Assembly (NCBI GenBank): GCA_017459345.1
Contig: JAFUDC010000150.1
Span: 1-56,706 of the forward strand
Length of the DNA: 56,706 bases
From: Eubacterium sp.
Lineage (GTDB): Bacteria > Bacillota > Clostridia > Lachnospirales > Lachnospiraceae
Direction: 5' to 3'
Below the pieces are notes generated by a model, which ran no database searches, was not told the origin of the DNA, and saw only the letters and a program-made list of their open reading frames with translations. The translations under genes were made by a program, and so were the position numbers. This document shows positions 8,965-16,546 of this stretch, piece after piece. The stretch's first letter is position 1. Each line of letters starts with the position of its first letter.

Positions 8965-10101
8965 TTATCTTCTCTTCTGGAGAAACTCTGGTATCTTGAT
9001 CTCCATATCGCTGTTGTCATAGGAGCGAGGAGCCGCCTCGCGCTCCGGCGCTCTGGCCGGGGCCGGCTTGATGGCCTGTCCGCTGTATGTAGGACCGGAC
9101 TTCTCCGGCTTCTTAGCAGCTGCCTTGAAAGCAGGTCCTGCACCGGATACATCATGGAGACCTGTGGCAATGATCGTGATGCTGACCTGGTCCTCAGGTA
9201 CGTCATCGCTCTCAACATTACCGAAGATGATATTGGCCTCGTCACCAGCTACCTCTGTCAGATAGGAAACGGCCTCATAGACTTCCTGGATGCCCACGTC
9301 ACCGGAGAAGTTGATGATGATATCCGTAGCTCCGCTCACGGTTGTCTCAAGAAGCGGGCTCTCCATAGCCTTCTTGATAGCCTCTACTGCCTTATCCTCG
9401 CCGTTGCCCACGCCGATACCGATATGGGCGATGCCCTTATCACGCATAACGGTCTGGATATCCGCAAAGTCAAGGTTGATCAGACCCGGCTTAAAGATCA
9501 GGTCTGTGATTCCCTGCACGCCCTGCTGGAGGACTTCATCTGCCTTACAGAAGGCATCCTTGATGGAGGTTCTCTTATCACAAATCTGGAGGAGCTTGTC
9601 GTTAGGAATGATAATCAAAGTATCTACATGCTCTTTCAGCTTCTCGATTCCTAAAAGGGCGTTATTGGTACGGGGCTTTCCTTCGAAAATGAAAGGCTTG
9701 GTCACAACACCAACGGTAAGGATGCCAAGATCCTTGGCAATCTGGGCTACCACAGGGGCTGCCCCGGTTCCTGTTCCGCCGCCCATACCGCAGGTAACGA
9801 ATACCATATCAGCATCTTTGACCAGTTCTGTCAATTCCTCGCGATTCTCATCGACAGCTGCAGCACCGATCTCAGGCTTGGCACCGGCACCAAGTCCCTT
9901 GGTAAGCTTTTCGCCGATCTGTACTCTGGTGGCAGCCTTGCAGAGATCTAAAGCCTGCTTGTCGGTGTTGATTCCGATCAGCTCTACACCCTCAATCGCT
10001 TCATCTACCATACGGTTTACAGCATTGTTACCAGCTCCGCCGACACCGATAACAAGAATCTTTGCCTGTGCTAATTCTTCGTTTGAAATAATCTCCAGCA
10101 C
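8965..10101 (-). CDS. ftsZ: Cell division protein FtsZ
   Basis: The tubulin-like GTPase that forms the division ring at midcell and at the asymmetric sporulation septum. The 378 residues include [10 protein letters not shown] at 19-28, the tubulin signature GGGTGTG at 107-113 and the T7-loop region NLDFADI. After a variable linker rich in Ala, Pro and Lys comes the conserved C-terminal peptide [11 protein letters not shown], which binds partners such as FtsA or SepF. No ftsA is present nearby. The start is GTG with a strong AGGAGGAG 6 bases upstream. It is the last gene of the division cluster and has its own promoter and terminator. Confidence 0.98.
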   Translation of the reverse strand: MLEIISNEELAQAKILVIGVGGAGNNAVNRMVDEAIEGVELIGINTDKQALDLCKAATRVQIGEKLTKGLGAGAKPEIGAAAVDENREELTELVKDADMVFVTCGMGGGTGTGAAPVVAQIAKDLGILTVGVVTKPFIFEGKPRTNNALLGIEKLKEHVDTLIIIPNDKLLQICDKRTSIKDAFCKADEVLQQGVQGITDLIFKPGLINLDFADIQTVMRDKGIAHIGIGVGNGEDKAVEAIKKAMESPLLETTVSGATDIIINFSGDVGIQEVYEAVSYLTEVAGDEANIIFGNVESDDVPEDQVSITIIATGLHDVSGAGPAFKAAAKKPEKSGPTYSGQAIKPAPARAPEREAAPRSYDNSDMEIKIPEFLQKRR

Positions 10102-10138
10102 GGTTTACTCCTCCTTATTCTATTTCAATCGTAATCGC

Positions 10139-10180
10139 CTCAGCGATTGCGCGAAAACTGCGCGCGCGTTAGCGCTCACC
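10139..10180 (-). repeat. GC-rich inverted-repeat element in the ftsZ leader
   Basis: Between the ftsZ promoter and its ribosome binding site lies a block of alternating GCGC. It can fold as AGCG/CGCT plus CGCGCG/CGCGC with an internal loop. Its sequence pattern closely resembles a block at 24434-24470. Confidence 0.55.
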
Positions 10181-10198
10181 TGATTGTAGTCTATACAT

Positions 10199-10227
10199 AT
10201 AATACTTTTTTTCTTAAAAATAATCAA
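10199..10227 (-). promoter_or_regulatory. Promoter directly upstream of ftsZ
   Basis: On the minus strand TTGATT (10222-10227), 17-bp spacer, TATTAT (10199-10204). It lies in the ftsQ-ftsZ gap and would allow ftsZ to be made independently of the rest of the cluster. Confidence 0.6.
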
Positions 10228-10275
10228 CTGTAATTTACATTTTTTTTAAAAAACCGTTAAATACGATGGTTTAAC

Positions 10276-11028
10276 TCACTTGCGGAAAGTGATGATATTC
10301 TTTTCGAGTGTGTACAGATGCATATCAATAGTTCCTTCCTTCTGTGTCTTTGCCACTGACTCCAGCACAGAGGGGATTTTTGACATTTTATCGTCAAGAT
10401 AGGCCGTGGTTCCCAGGTAGATCAGATAAGAGCCGGATACAAGAGTGATATCATCCTCCTCCTCGAAATGAATCTCGGAAACCTCCAGCTCATAGGAAGC
10501 GATTTTCTTGGTGATGGACACGATGGTATCAAAATAATCACCCTTTGTAGGGATTTTCTTTCCCAGAACCAGCTTGTCAAATTCCACTCCGGTCACCACC
10601 GGAACATCGGAAAAAAGGTGGTTCCTGCTCTCCATGGCCATACCGGACTCATTGAAATAGACATATTTGCCCATATACTCAAAGACACCGGCCCGCAGCT
10701 TCTCCTTTACATAAACCTTAAGCACATGCGGCTGGCTGTAGGACATATCTACATGACTGATGAAAGGCAGGTAGGTCTGATGAAAGATCTTCTGCTTAAG
10801 GATCATCAGCAGGGTATTGGGTACATAGTCCTCCTCCTTCAGAGCATGAACAATCTCCGCATCCGAATAAGTGGAGGACCCGCTGATTTCTATATTGGTG
10901 ATGGAAAATTCCGTAACTGCAAAGTAAGCTCCCACTCCGAGAATCAGGAGGAGACAAAGCAGTATGATGATTCTTCTTTTCTTCTTTTTTCGGGGACTCT
11001 CAACCAGAGTCAGTGACTTGCCTTCCAT
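10276..11028 (-). CDS. ftsQ: Cell division protein FtsQ/DivIB
   Basis: A bitopic divisome protein that bridges FtsL/FtsB-type proteins and the septal synthase. The 250 residues have a short basic cytoplasmic N-terminus (KKKKRR), one membrane span at about 20-38, and an extracellular POTRA domain beginning FSITNIEISGSSTYSDAEI at residue 41. The rest fits the FtsQ beta domain. It follows ftsW by 9 bases, in the usual place upstream of ftsZ. Confidence 0.9.
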   Translation of the reverse strand: MEGKSLTLVESPRKKKKRRIIILLCLLLILGVGAYFAVTEFSITNIEISGSSTYSDAEIVHALKEEDYVPNTLLMILKQKIFHQTYLPFISHVDMSYSQPHVLKVYVKEKLRAGVFEYMGKYVYFNESGMAMESRNHLFSDVPVVTGVEFDKLVLGKKIPTKGDYFDTIVSITKKIASYELEVSEIHFEEEDDITLVSGSYLIYLGTTAYLDDKMSKIPSVLESVAKTQKEGTIDMHLYTLEKNIITFRK

Positions 11029-11037
11029 AGCCGGCTC

Positions 11038-12246
11038 CTATCTCGTGTATCTTGAAACCGAGAGTACCAAACCCATCTCTACCAGAAGAAAGAGCATGGA
11101 TGTTCCTCCGTAGCTGATAAAGGGAAGGGGAATCCCGGTATTGGGGATCGTATTGGTGACAACTCCGATATTAATAAAGACCTGAATCCCGATGTGGGCG
11201 ATGGCTCCGACCACGATCATGGAACCAAAGAGGTCTGTGGATTTCATGGCTACCCGCAAAAATCTCCAGAGAAGGATGAAATAGAGGGCAATCACACAGA
11301 TTGCTCCAAATAATCCAAGCTCCTCACATACAATGGAAAAGATCATGTCATTGTGGGTTTCCGGCAGAAAGCCCATCTTCTGCATACTCTGGCCCAGTCC
11401 CTTGCCGAAAAGGCCGCCGGAACCGATGGCGTAAAGGCCCTGCATGGTCTGCATACCCTTCTCGCTGGTTTCGGGATGGAGCCAGGTTGTGATACGCTCC
11501 AGCCGGTAGCTGGCGGTGAGCAGGAGTACTCCGACGCCCAGACCTGCAACTCCTCCCATGAAGAAAAAGGGCACATACTTGGAGCTTGCCACGAAGATCA
11601 TGATGACCGTGATTGCCAGCAGGATAATGCAGGTACTTAGATTCTCCACACCCACCAGGCCGATAATGGGAGCCACCATCAAAAAGGTAATCATAATTCC
11701 TCTGGTGTCCCGCATCTGCCGGGCATTCCTGCTGATATAGATGGCAAGAATCAGGATAAGGGAAACCTTTGCCGCCTCAGAAGGCTGGAAGCGGACCGGT
11801 CCCACACCGATCCAGCGCTTGGACCCGTGGCTTACCGCCGCAAAGACCAGGGTAAAGAGCAGGAGAAAAACGGTCAGCCCGTAATAAACATAGATAAGTA
11901 TATCTCTGCTCTTCCACAGATGATAATCCAGCCGGGCTATGATCAGCATGGCCACTGCACCCACACCGGCAAAGAGAGCCTGCCGCTTCAGCCAGTAGGC
12001 CGGATCATTATAGTAGAGCCCTCCCTTGTAGGAGCTGGTTGAGTAGATCATGATAAGGCCGAAACCCACCAGGAACAAAACCAGGAATAATATGGAATAG
12101 TCCATGGCATGGGCCCGCCTGATAATACGCTCACGGCTCCTTTCAGAAGGTCTGGTCCGGTTTATGGTACGTGCCCGGCTTCCTGTATAGGGACGTTTTC
12201 CTGTCCCTTGTCTGCCGGCCTTATGCAGGTTGGTTCTTTCAGCCAT
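11038..12246 (-). CDS. ftsW: SEDS peptidoglycan glycosyltransferase FtsW (SpoVE/FtsW family)
   Basis: The membrane enzyme that polymerises lipid II into glycan strands at the septum, working with a class B PBP. The 402 residues carry a basic cytoplasmic tail of about 47 residues and then about ten membrane spans. The family signature PETHNDMIFS contains the putative catalytic aspartate D300; the ending NTGIPLPFISYGGTS is also typical. The position after mraY-murD matches SpoVE of Bacillus, so it may serve vegetative division, sporulation or both. It overlaps nothing but is 4 bases from murD. Confidence 0.93.
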   Translation of the reverse strand: MAERTNLHKAGRQGTGKRPYTGSRARTINRTRPSERSRERIIRRAHAMDYSILFLVLFLVGFGLIMIYSTSSYKGGLYYNDPAYWLKRQALFAGVGAVAMLIIARLDYHLWKSRDILIYVYYGLTVFLLLFTLVFAAVSHGSKRWIGVGPVRFQPSEAAKVSLILILAIYISRNARQMRDTRGIMITFLMVAPIIGLVGVENLSTCIILLAITVIMIFVASSKYVPFFFMGGVAGLGVGVLLLTASYRLERITTWLHPETSEKGMQTMQGLYAIGSGGLFGKGLGQSMQKMGFLPETHNDMIFSIVCEELGLFGAICVIALYFILLWRFLRVAMKSTDLFGSMIVVGAIAHIGIQVFINIGVVTNTIPNTGIPLPFISYGGTSMLFLLVEMGLVLSVSRYTR

Positions 12247-12250
12247 CCTC

Positions 12251-13627
12251 TCACTCCTCTGACTTATAACTTCGCACGATATCCTTGAATACCTGTCCTC
12301 TTACTTCGTAATTCTTAAACATACCCCAGCTGGCGCAGGCCGGTGAGAGCAAAACAGCGTCTCCCGGTTCCGCCTGCTTTCTTGCGGCTTCCATGGCTTC
12401 TTCCAGAGAGTCGGCATAGATAATCTGATCAAAACCGTGTCTTATGGCAGTTTGGCCGATGGCCTCTGCGGTGGCCCCCATGAGGATCAGGCATTTGACT
12501 TTTCCGTCAAAGGCTTCGATCCACTCATCATAGGTCGACTTCTTGTCGTAGCCCCCGCCCAGCAGGATGGTGGGCTTTTCCATGGCCTGGATGCCCTTGA
12601 TGGCGGCATCGGGATTGGTTCCCTTGGAATCATTATAATAATCCACGCCATTCACTGTATCCACATATTCGATCCGGTGTTCCACCGCCTTAAAGTCCAT
12701 GACCGCCCGGCGGATAATCCCGGCAGGCACGCCCATATACCAGGCGATGCCGATGGCAGCCAGTATATTCTCATGGTTATGGCTTCCCAGAAGACGGATC
12801 TCATCCGTGCCGCAGACCGGAATTTCTTCCCCATTCTGCCGGATGACAAAAATCTGTCTGTCCCCCTCTTCCTTAAGCAGAATTCCCTCAGGAAGGTCAG
12901 CCAGTCTGGAAAACATGACCGGGCGGGCGGGAGTCTTCCCTGCCATAGCCCTGGTTATGGGGTCATCATAGTTAAGCAGGATCACTTCTTCCCCTGTCTG
13001 CTTTTTCGCTATGGACAGCTTGGTATCTGCATAAACCTCCATGGTCTTATGCCGGTCCAGGTGATCCGGGGTCACATTAAGCACAGCCGAAACCGCAGGG
13101 TGAAAGTCCACAGTCGTCTCCAGCTGAAAGCTGGAGATCTCTGCCGCGATCACGCTGTCCTCCCGGGTATCCAGGGCCACGGAGGTGAAGGGAATTCCGA
13201 TATTGCCCACCACAAAGACAGAGTCATAATATGCCTCAAATATACTGCCGGTGAGGGCTGTGGTTGTGGTCTTGCCATTGGTTCCCGTGATGGCGGCAAT
13301 CCTCCCCTTGCAGAAGGCAGAGGCCAGCTCAATCTCTCCCCAAACCGGTTTATTTTTCTCAAAAAATGCCCGGGGAGCCGGATTGTCAATGGCAATCCCG
13401 GGACTCATGATCAGCAGATCGTATGTATCGGCAAGCTCATCGCGAAACTCTCCCAGTTCAAAGGAGATATCCATCCCCTCCGGCAGGTCTGCCTTAATGG
13501 CTTCTGTATCAAGGTCTTCCTTGCCATCATAGATTGCGGCACCGTATCCGGCTCTTCCCAGAAGCCTGGCAGCCCCCCGGCCGCTGATTCCGGCACCCGC
13601 AATCAGAATCTTTTTATTCTCTAACAT
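12251..13627 (-). CDS. murD: UDP-N-acetylmuramoylalanine-D-glutamate ligase MurD
   Basis: The cytoplasmic ATP-dependent ligase that adds D-Glu to UDP-MurNAc-L-Ala. The 458 residues show an N-terminal Rossmann domain (ILIAGAGISGRGAARLL), the Mur ligase P-loop GTNGKTTT at 115-122, the HLDRH motif in the central domain and a C-terminal domain with SPACASWGMFKNYEVRG. Length and motifs are standard. It lies between mraY and ftsW. Confidence 0.96.
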   Translation of the reverse strand: MLENKKILIAGAGISGRGAARLLGRAGYGAAIYDGKEDLDTEAIKADLPEGMDISFELGEFRDELADTYDLLIMSPGIAIDNPAPRAFFEKNKPVWGEIELASAFCKGRIAAITGTNGKTTTTALTGSIFEAYYDSVFVVGNIGIPFTSVALDTREDSVIAAEISSFQLETTVDFHPAVSAVLNVTPDHLDRHKTMEVYADTKLSIAKKQTGEEVILLNYDDPITRAMAGKTPARPVMFSRLADLPEGILLKEEGDRQIFVIRQNGEEIPVCGTDEIRLLGSHNHENILAAIGIAWYMGVPAGIIRRAVMDFKAVEHRIEYVDTVNGVDYYNDSKGTNPDAAIKGIQAMEKPTILLGGGYDKKSTYDEWIEAFDGKVKCLILMGATAEAIGQTAIRHGFDQIIYADSLEEAMEAARKQAEPGDAVLLSPACASWGMFKNYEVRGQVFKDIVRSYKSEE

Positions 13628-13667
13628 AATCTGTTCTTCCTCTTATCTCATTTTTGGTTTATCGAAG

Positions 13668-14621
13668 TTAAAACGCCAGCATACCGATCAGGCAGAGCAC
13701 GGCCGTCACAATGGAAAAGATGGAAACCACCTTGGTCTCCGGCCATCCTGACAACTCAAAGTGGTGGTGAATGGGAGCCATCTTGAAGACCCTCTTCTTC
13801 GTCCTCTTATAGTAAGCCACCTGAATGATAACAGACAATACTTCCATAAAATAGATAAAAGCGACTATCGGTAAATAAAGCGGCAGTTTCAGCATGTAGG
13901 CTGCGGATGCCACAAAGCCGCCCAGAGCCAGTGATCCGGTATCTCCCATGAAAACCCTGGCCGGATGGGTATTAAAGCAGAGAAAGCCCAGGAGGGCGCC
14001 GATTACCGCACAGATTGCCGGGTGGATCCCTGCATGGGATGCCACGGCAATTACCGTGAAGAATACGGCAATCAGGGTAGTGACACTGGAAGCCAGTCCA
14101 TCAAGTCCATCCGTAAAGTTGGCCCCATTCACCGTGCCGATCACAACAAAGAGCAGCACAGGGATATAGAGGAGACCCAGCTCCAGAGTCTTTCCTCCGG
14201 AGAAGGGAATGATCAGGTCTGTCCCCAGGCCAGAGTACCTTACCATGTAGAAGGCAAATACGGCAGCAACAAGAACCTGACCCAGCATCTTCTGCAGGGG
14301 GGTCAGGCCCAGGTTTCTCTTCATGACCACCTTGATATAATCATCAAGGAAGCCGATCAGGCCAAATCCCAGAGTGACAAAGAGGATGGGGATGATCCTG
14401 GGATACCGGGGGATATAAAAGGCTGATCCTGCAAGTATTCCGACCAGAAAAAGGATGCCGCCCATGGTGGGTGTTCCTGACTTCTTCTGATGGGACTGGG
14501 GACCCTCCTCACGGATAAACTGGCCGAACTTGAGTCTGTGTAAAAACCGGATCAGTCCCGGCCCCAGAATCAGTGTAATAAAAAAAGCCGTCAATGCCGG
14601 TATCGCAATCGAATGATCCAT
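13668..14621 (-). CDS. mraY: Phospho-N-acetylmuramoyl-pentapeptide transferase MraY
   Basis: The polytopic enzyme that transfers phospho-MurNAc-pentapeptide to undecaprenyl phosphate, making lipid I. It has 317 residues from the chosen ATG and about ten membrane spans. The conserved FLDDYIKV, NFTDGLDGLA and IHHHFEL motifs hold the catalytic and Mg-binding residues. The start at 14621 is preferred because GGAGG lies 8 bases upstream; an ATG 15 bases earlier sits before that site. It follows spoVD in the cluster. Confidence 0.95.
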   Translation of the reverse strand: MDHSIAIPALTAFFITLILGPGLIRFLHRLKFGQFIREEGPQSHQKKSGTPTMGGILFLVGILAGSAFYIPRYPRIIPILFVTLGFGLIGFLDDYIKVVMKRNLGLTPLQKMLGQVLVAAVFAFYMVRYSGLGTDLIIPFSGGKTLELGLLYIPVLLFVVIGTVNGANFTDGLDGLASSVTTLIAVFFTVIAVASHAGIHPAICAVIGALLGFLCFNTHPARVFMGDTGSLALGGFVASAAYMLKLPLYLPIVAFIYFMEVLSVIIQVAYYKRTKKRVFKMAPIHHHFELSGWPETKVVSIFSIVTAVLCLIGMLAF

Positions 14622-14706
14622 AATCATAACCTCCATTAGTAACTACAGGCAACCTCTGATTATCTCTGGTAACGCGTAGTGATTTCAGTGTATTATAATC
14701 CTCTTT

Positions 14707-16419
14707 TCAAAGATTATCAAGGCAGGGAAGGACATTTTCGAAAATTTCTGCCATAACCGGGGCTGCGATAGTCCCTCCGTAATAGATGCCCTGGGGTTCA
14801 TCAATGAGGATAAGTCCCATGATCTTAGGATCATCTGCGGGAGCAAATCCCAGAAAAGAGGAGATGTATTTGTTGTTTCTTCTGGGGAGTTTTTCGCTGG
14901 TGGCTGTCTTGCCTCCCACACGGAACCCCTCCACCTGAGCCTTGTTTCCCGTACCCTCGGAGACAACCGCCTCAAGAAGTTCCTTCATGGTCTGCGATAC
15001 TTCCCCGGATACCCGGTTCTTTATCAGGGAATAAGAACAGGTCTCCCTGCTGCCGTTGACGGGATCTGAGACCGCTGCGGCCAGATGGGGAGTCACCAGG
15101 CTGCCGCCGTTTACAACGGCGCTCACTGCCCGAAGCAGCTGCAGGGGCGTAATCTGTATGGACTGGCCGAAGGACATGGTGGCAAGCTCCACCCCTCCTA
15201 TATCCTCTAACTTATGCATGATGGAGGAGGCTTCCCCGGGCAGGTCCACCCCCGTTTTCTCATAAAGGCCAAGCCTGCGGTACCAGGCCAGCATATCCCC
15301 GGCCCCCACCCTGGCTCCGATATCCATAAATACCGGATTGCAGGAGTTCATCACTCCTTCCTTAAAGGTCTCCGTCCCATGTCCCTGTGTCTTGTGACAT
15401 CGGATCTTCCGGTCCTCCACAATACGATAGCCCGGACAGGAAAAAGTATCATCCACTGATACCTTCCCTTCAGAAAGGGCGGCAGCAGCCGTCACAATCT
15501 TGAAGGTTGATCCGGGCTCATATGAATCGCTGATGATGGGATTTCTCCACATATTATTCAGCTGGTCCTGCTTTGATATGGCTGGGTCCTCGTAATCCGG
15601 GAGCAGCCGGTAAGGCTCGTTGAGATCATATTCCGGCACATTGACCATGGCATAGATCTCGCCGTTTTGGGGATTCATCAGTATGACAGAGACACTTTTG
15701 GCCTTCTTCTCCTTAAGAACCTTTTCGGCGGCCTGCTGGGCATAGCACTGGATATTATAGTCCAGGGTCAGGTAGAGATCCTTTCCGGGGACCGGTTCAA
15801 TACGCTCTTCGGCAGCATCCTCCACCTCTACCCCCATAAAGTCTGTCATGGTAAGAATCTTGCCGTCGGTGCCCATCAGCAGCTGGTCATACTTAGACTC
15901 CAGGCCCAGAATACCCTGATTGTCGGAGCCGGTAAATCCCAGAACCCTGGAAGCCAGCTCATCGTGAGGATAATATCTGCGGTAGTCCTCATCCACCTTG
16001 ATGCCGGCAAGGCCAGCCTCCCTGATCTGGTCTGCAAGATCCTTGGGCACATTGCTTTTTATCTTCTCCCGGGAAGAAACCTTCTCTACCTTGTCCCTGA
16101 CCTCCTCCTCAGGCAGGTCCAGGATCCGGGTCAGCAGGGCAATTATCTTCTCCGGCTCTCTGATCTGATGATAAATAACTGATATGTTACATACCGGCTG
16201 GTTGTCCGCCAGAACCTTTCCATTCCGGTCATAGATGATACCCCTGGCGGCCTTGATGGGCCTTTCTCTCTGTTCCACGTCGACTGCCCGCCTGGAAAGG
16301 TCTCCCGAGTCGGCAATCATCAGAAACAGAAGTCTGACGGCAAGTACAAGGTATAAAAAGGTGATTCCCAGAAATACAATCCAGCATTTTCTCTTCTGAA
16401 AAACATGAAACCCCTGCAT
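14707..16419 (-). CDS. spoVD: Class B penicillin-binding protein, SpoVD-like
   Basis: A transpeptidase likely to serve spore cortex synthesis, anchored by one span at about residues 12-35. The N-terminal PBP dimer domain runs to about residue 200. In the transpeptidase domain the catalytic serine is S304 in STFK and the second motif is SCN at 359-361. The third motif, usually KTGT, reads KTAT at 504-507. No PASTA domain is present at the C-terminus. The order pbpB-spoVD-mraY matches the Bacillus cluster, minus murE. A sigma-E-like promoter lies immediately upstream. The SpoVD name rests on position and that promoter; a second vegetative FtsI is possible. Confidence 0.85.
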   Translation of the reverse strand: MQGFHVFQKRKCWIVFLGITFLYLVLAVRLLFLMIADSGDLSRRAVDVEQRERPIKAARGIIYDRNGKVLADNQPVCNISVIYHQIREPEKIIALLTRILDLPEEEVRDKVEKVSSREKIKSNVPKDLADQIREAGLAGIKVDEDYRRYYPHDELASRVLGFTGSDNQGILGLESKYDQLLMGTDGKILTMTDFMGVEVEDAAEERIEPVPGKDLYLTLDYNIQCYAQQAAEKVLKEKKAKSVSVILMNPQNGEIYAMVNVPEYDLNEPYRLLPDYEDPAISKQDQLNNMWRNPIISDSYEPGSTFKIVTAAAALSEGKVSVDDTFSCPGYRIVEDRKIRCHKTQGHGTETFKEGVMNSCNPVFMDIGARVGAGDMLAWYRRLGLYEKTGVDLPGEASSIMHKLEDIGGVELATMSFGQSIQITPLQLLRAVSAVVNGGSLVTPHLAAAVSDPVNGSRETCSYSLIKNRVSGEVSQTMKELLEAVVSEGTGNKAQVEGFRVGGKTATSEKLPRRNNKYISSFLGFAPADDPKIMGLILIDEPQGIYYGGTIAAPVMAEIFENVLPCLDNL

Positions 16420-16445
16420 AGCTGCTCCGCGGGTCTTTTATTATC

Positions 16446-16474
16446 AGTGTACGCATATAAATATGCAATTATGA
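16446..16474 (-). promoter_or_regulatory. Candidate sigma-E promoter of spoVD
   Basis: On the minus strand TCATAAT (16468-16474), 14-bp spacer, CGTACACT (16446-16453). The known sigma-E consensus is close to KMATATT, 14-15 bp, CATACANT. The predicted start is about 20 bases before the ATG, and spoVD is sigma-E dependent in Bacillus subtilis. A GCATAT-AA-ATATGC palindrome lies in the spacer. Confidence 0.55.
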
Positions 16475-16546
16475 CTGGGAACTCTCGATCAATTATTATC
16501 GCATCGGCATCAGCACTAATTGCGCGGCACCGCAGCCGTCTTCCTG

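Noticed and set aside
9290-10183. 297-codon plus-strand open frame
   Set aside because: Antisense shadow of ftsZ, which has all family motifs. The Ser/Thr/Pro-rich translation is typical of a complementary frame.
12437-13624. 395-codon plus-strand open frame
   Set aside because: It lies exactly opposite murD, has no ribosome binding site, and its sequence is low in recognisable motifs. It is an antisense shadow of a well-supported gene.
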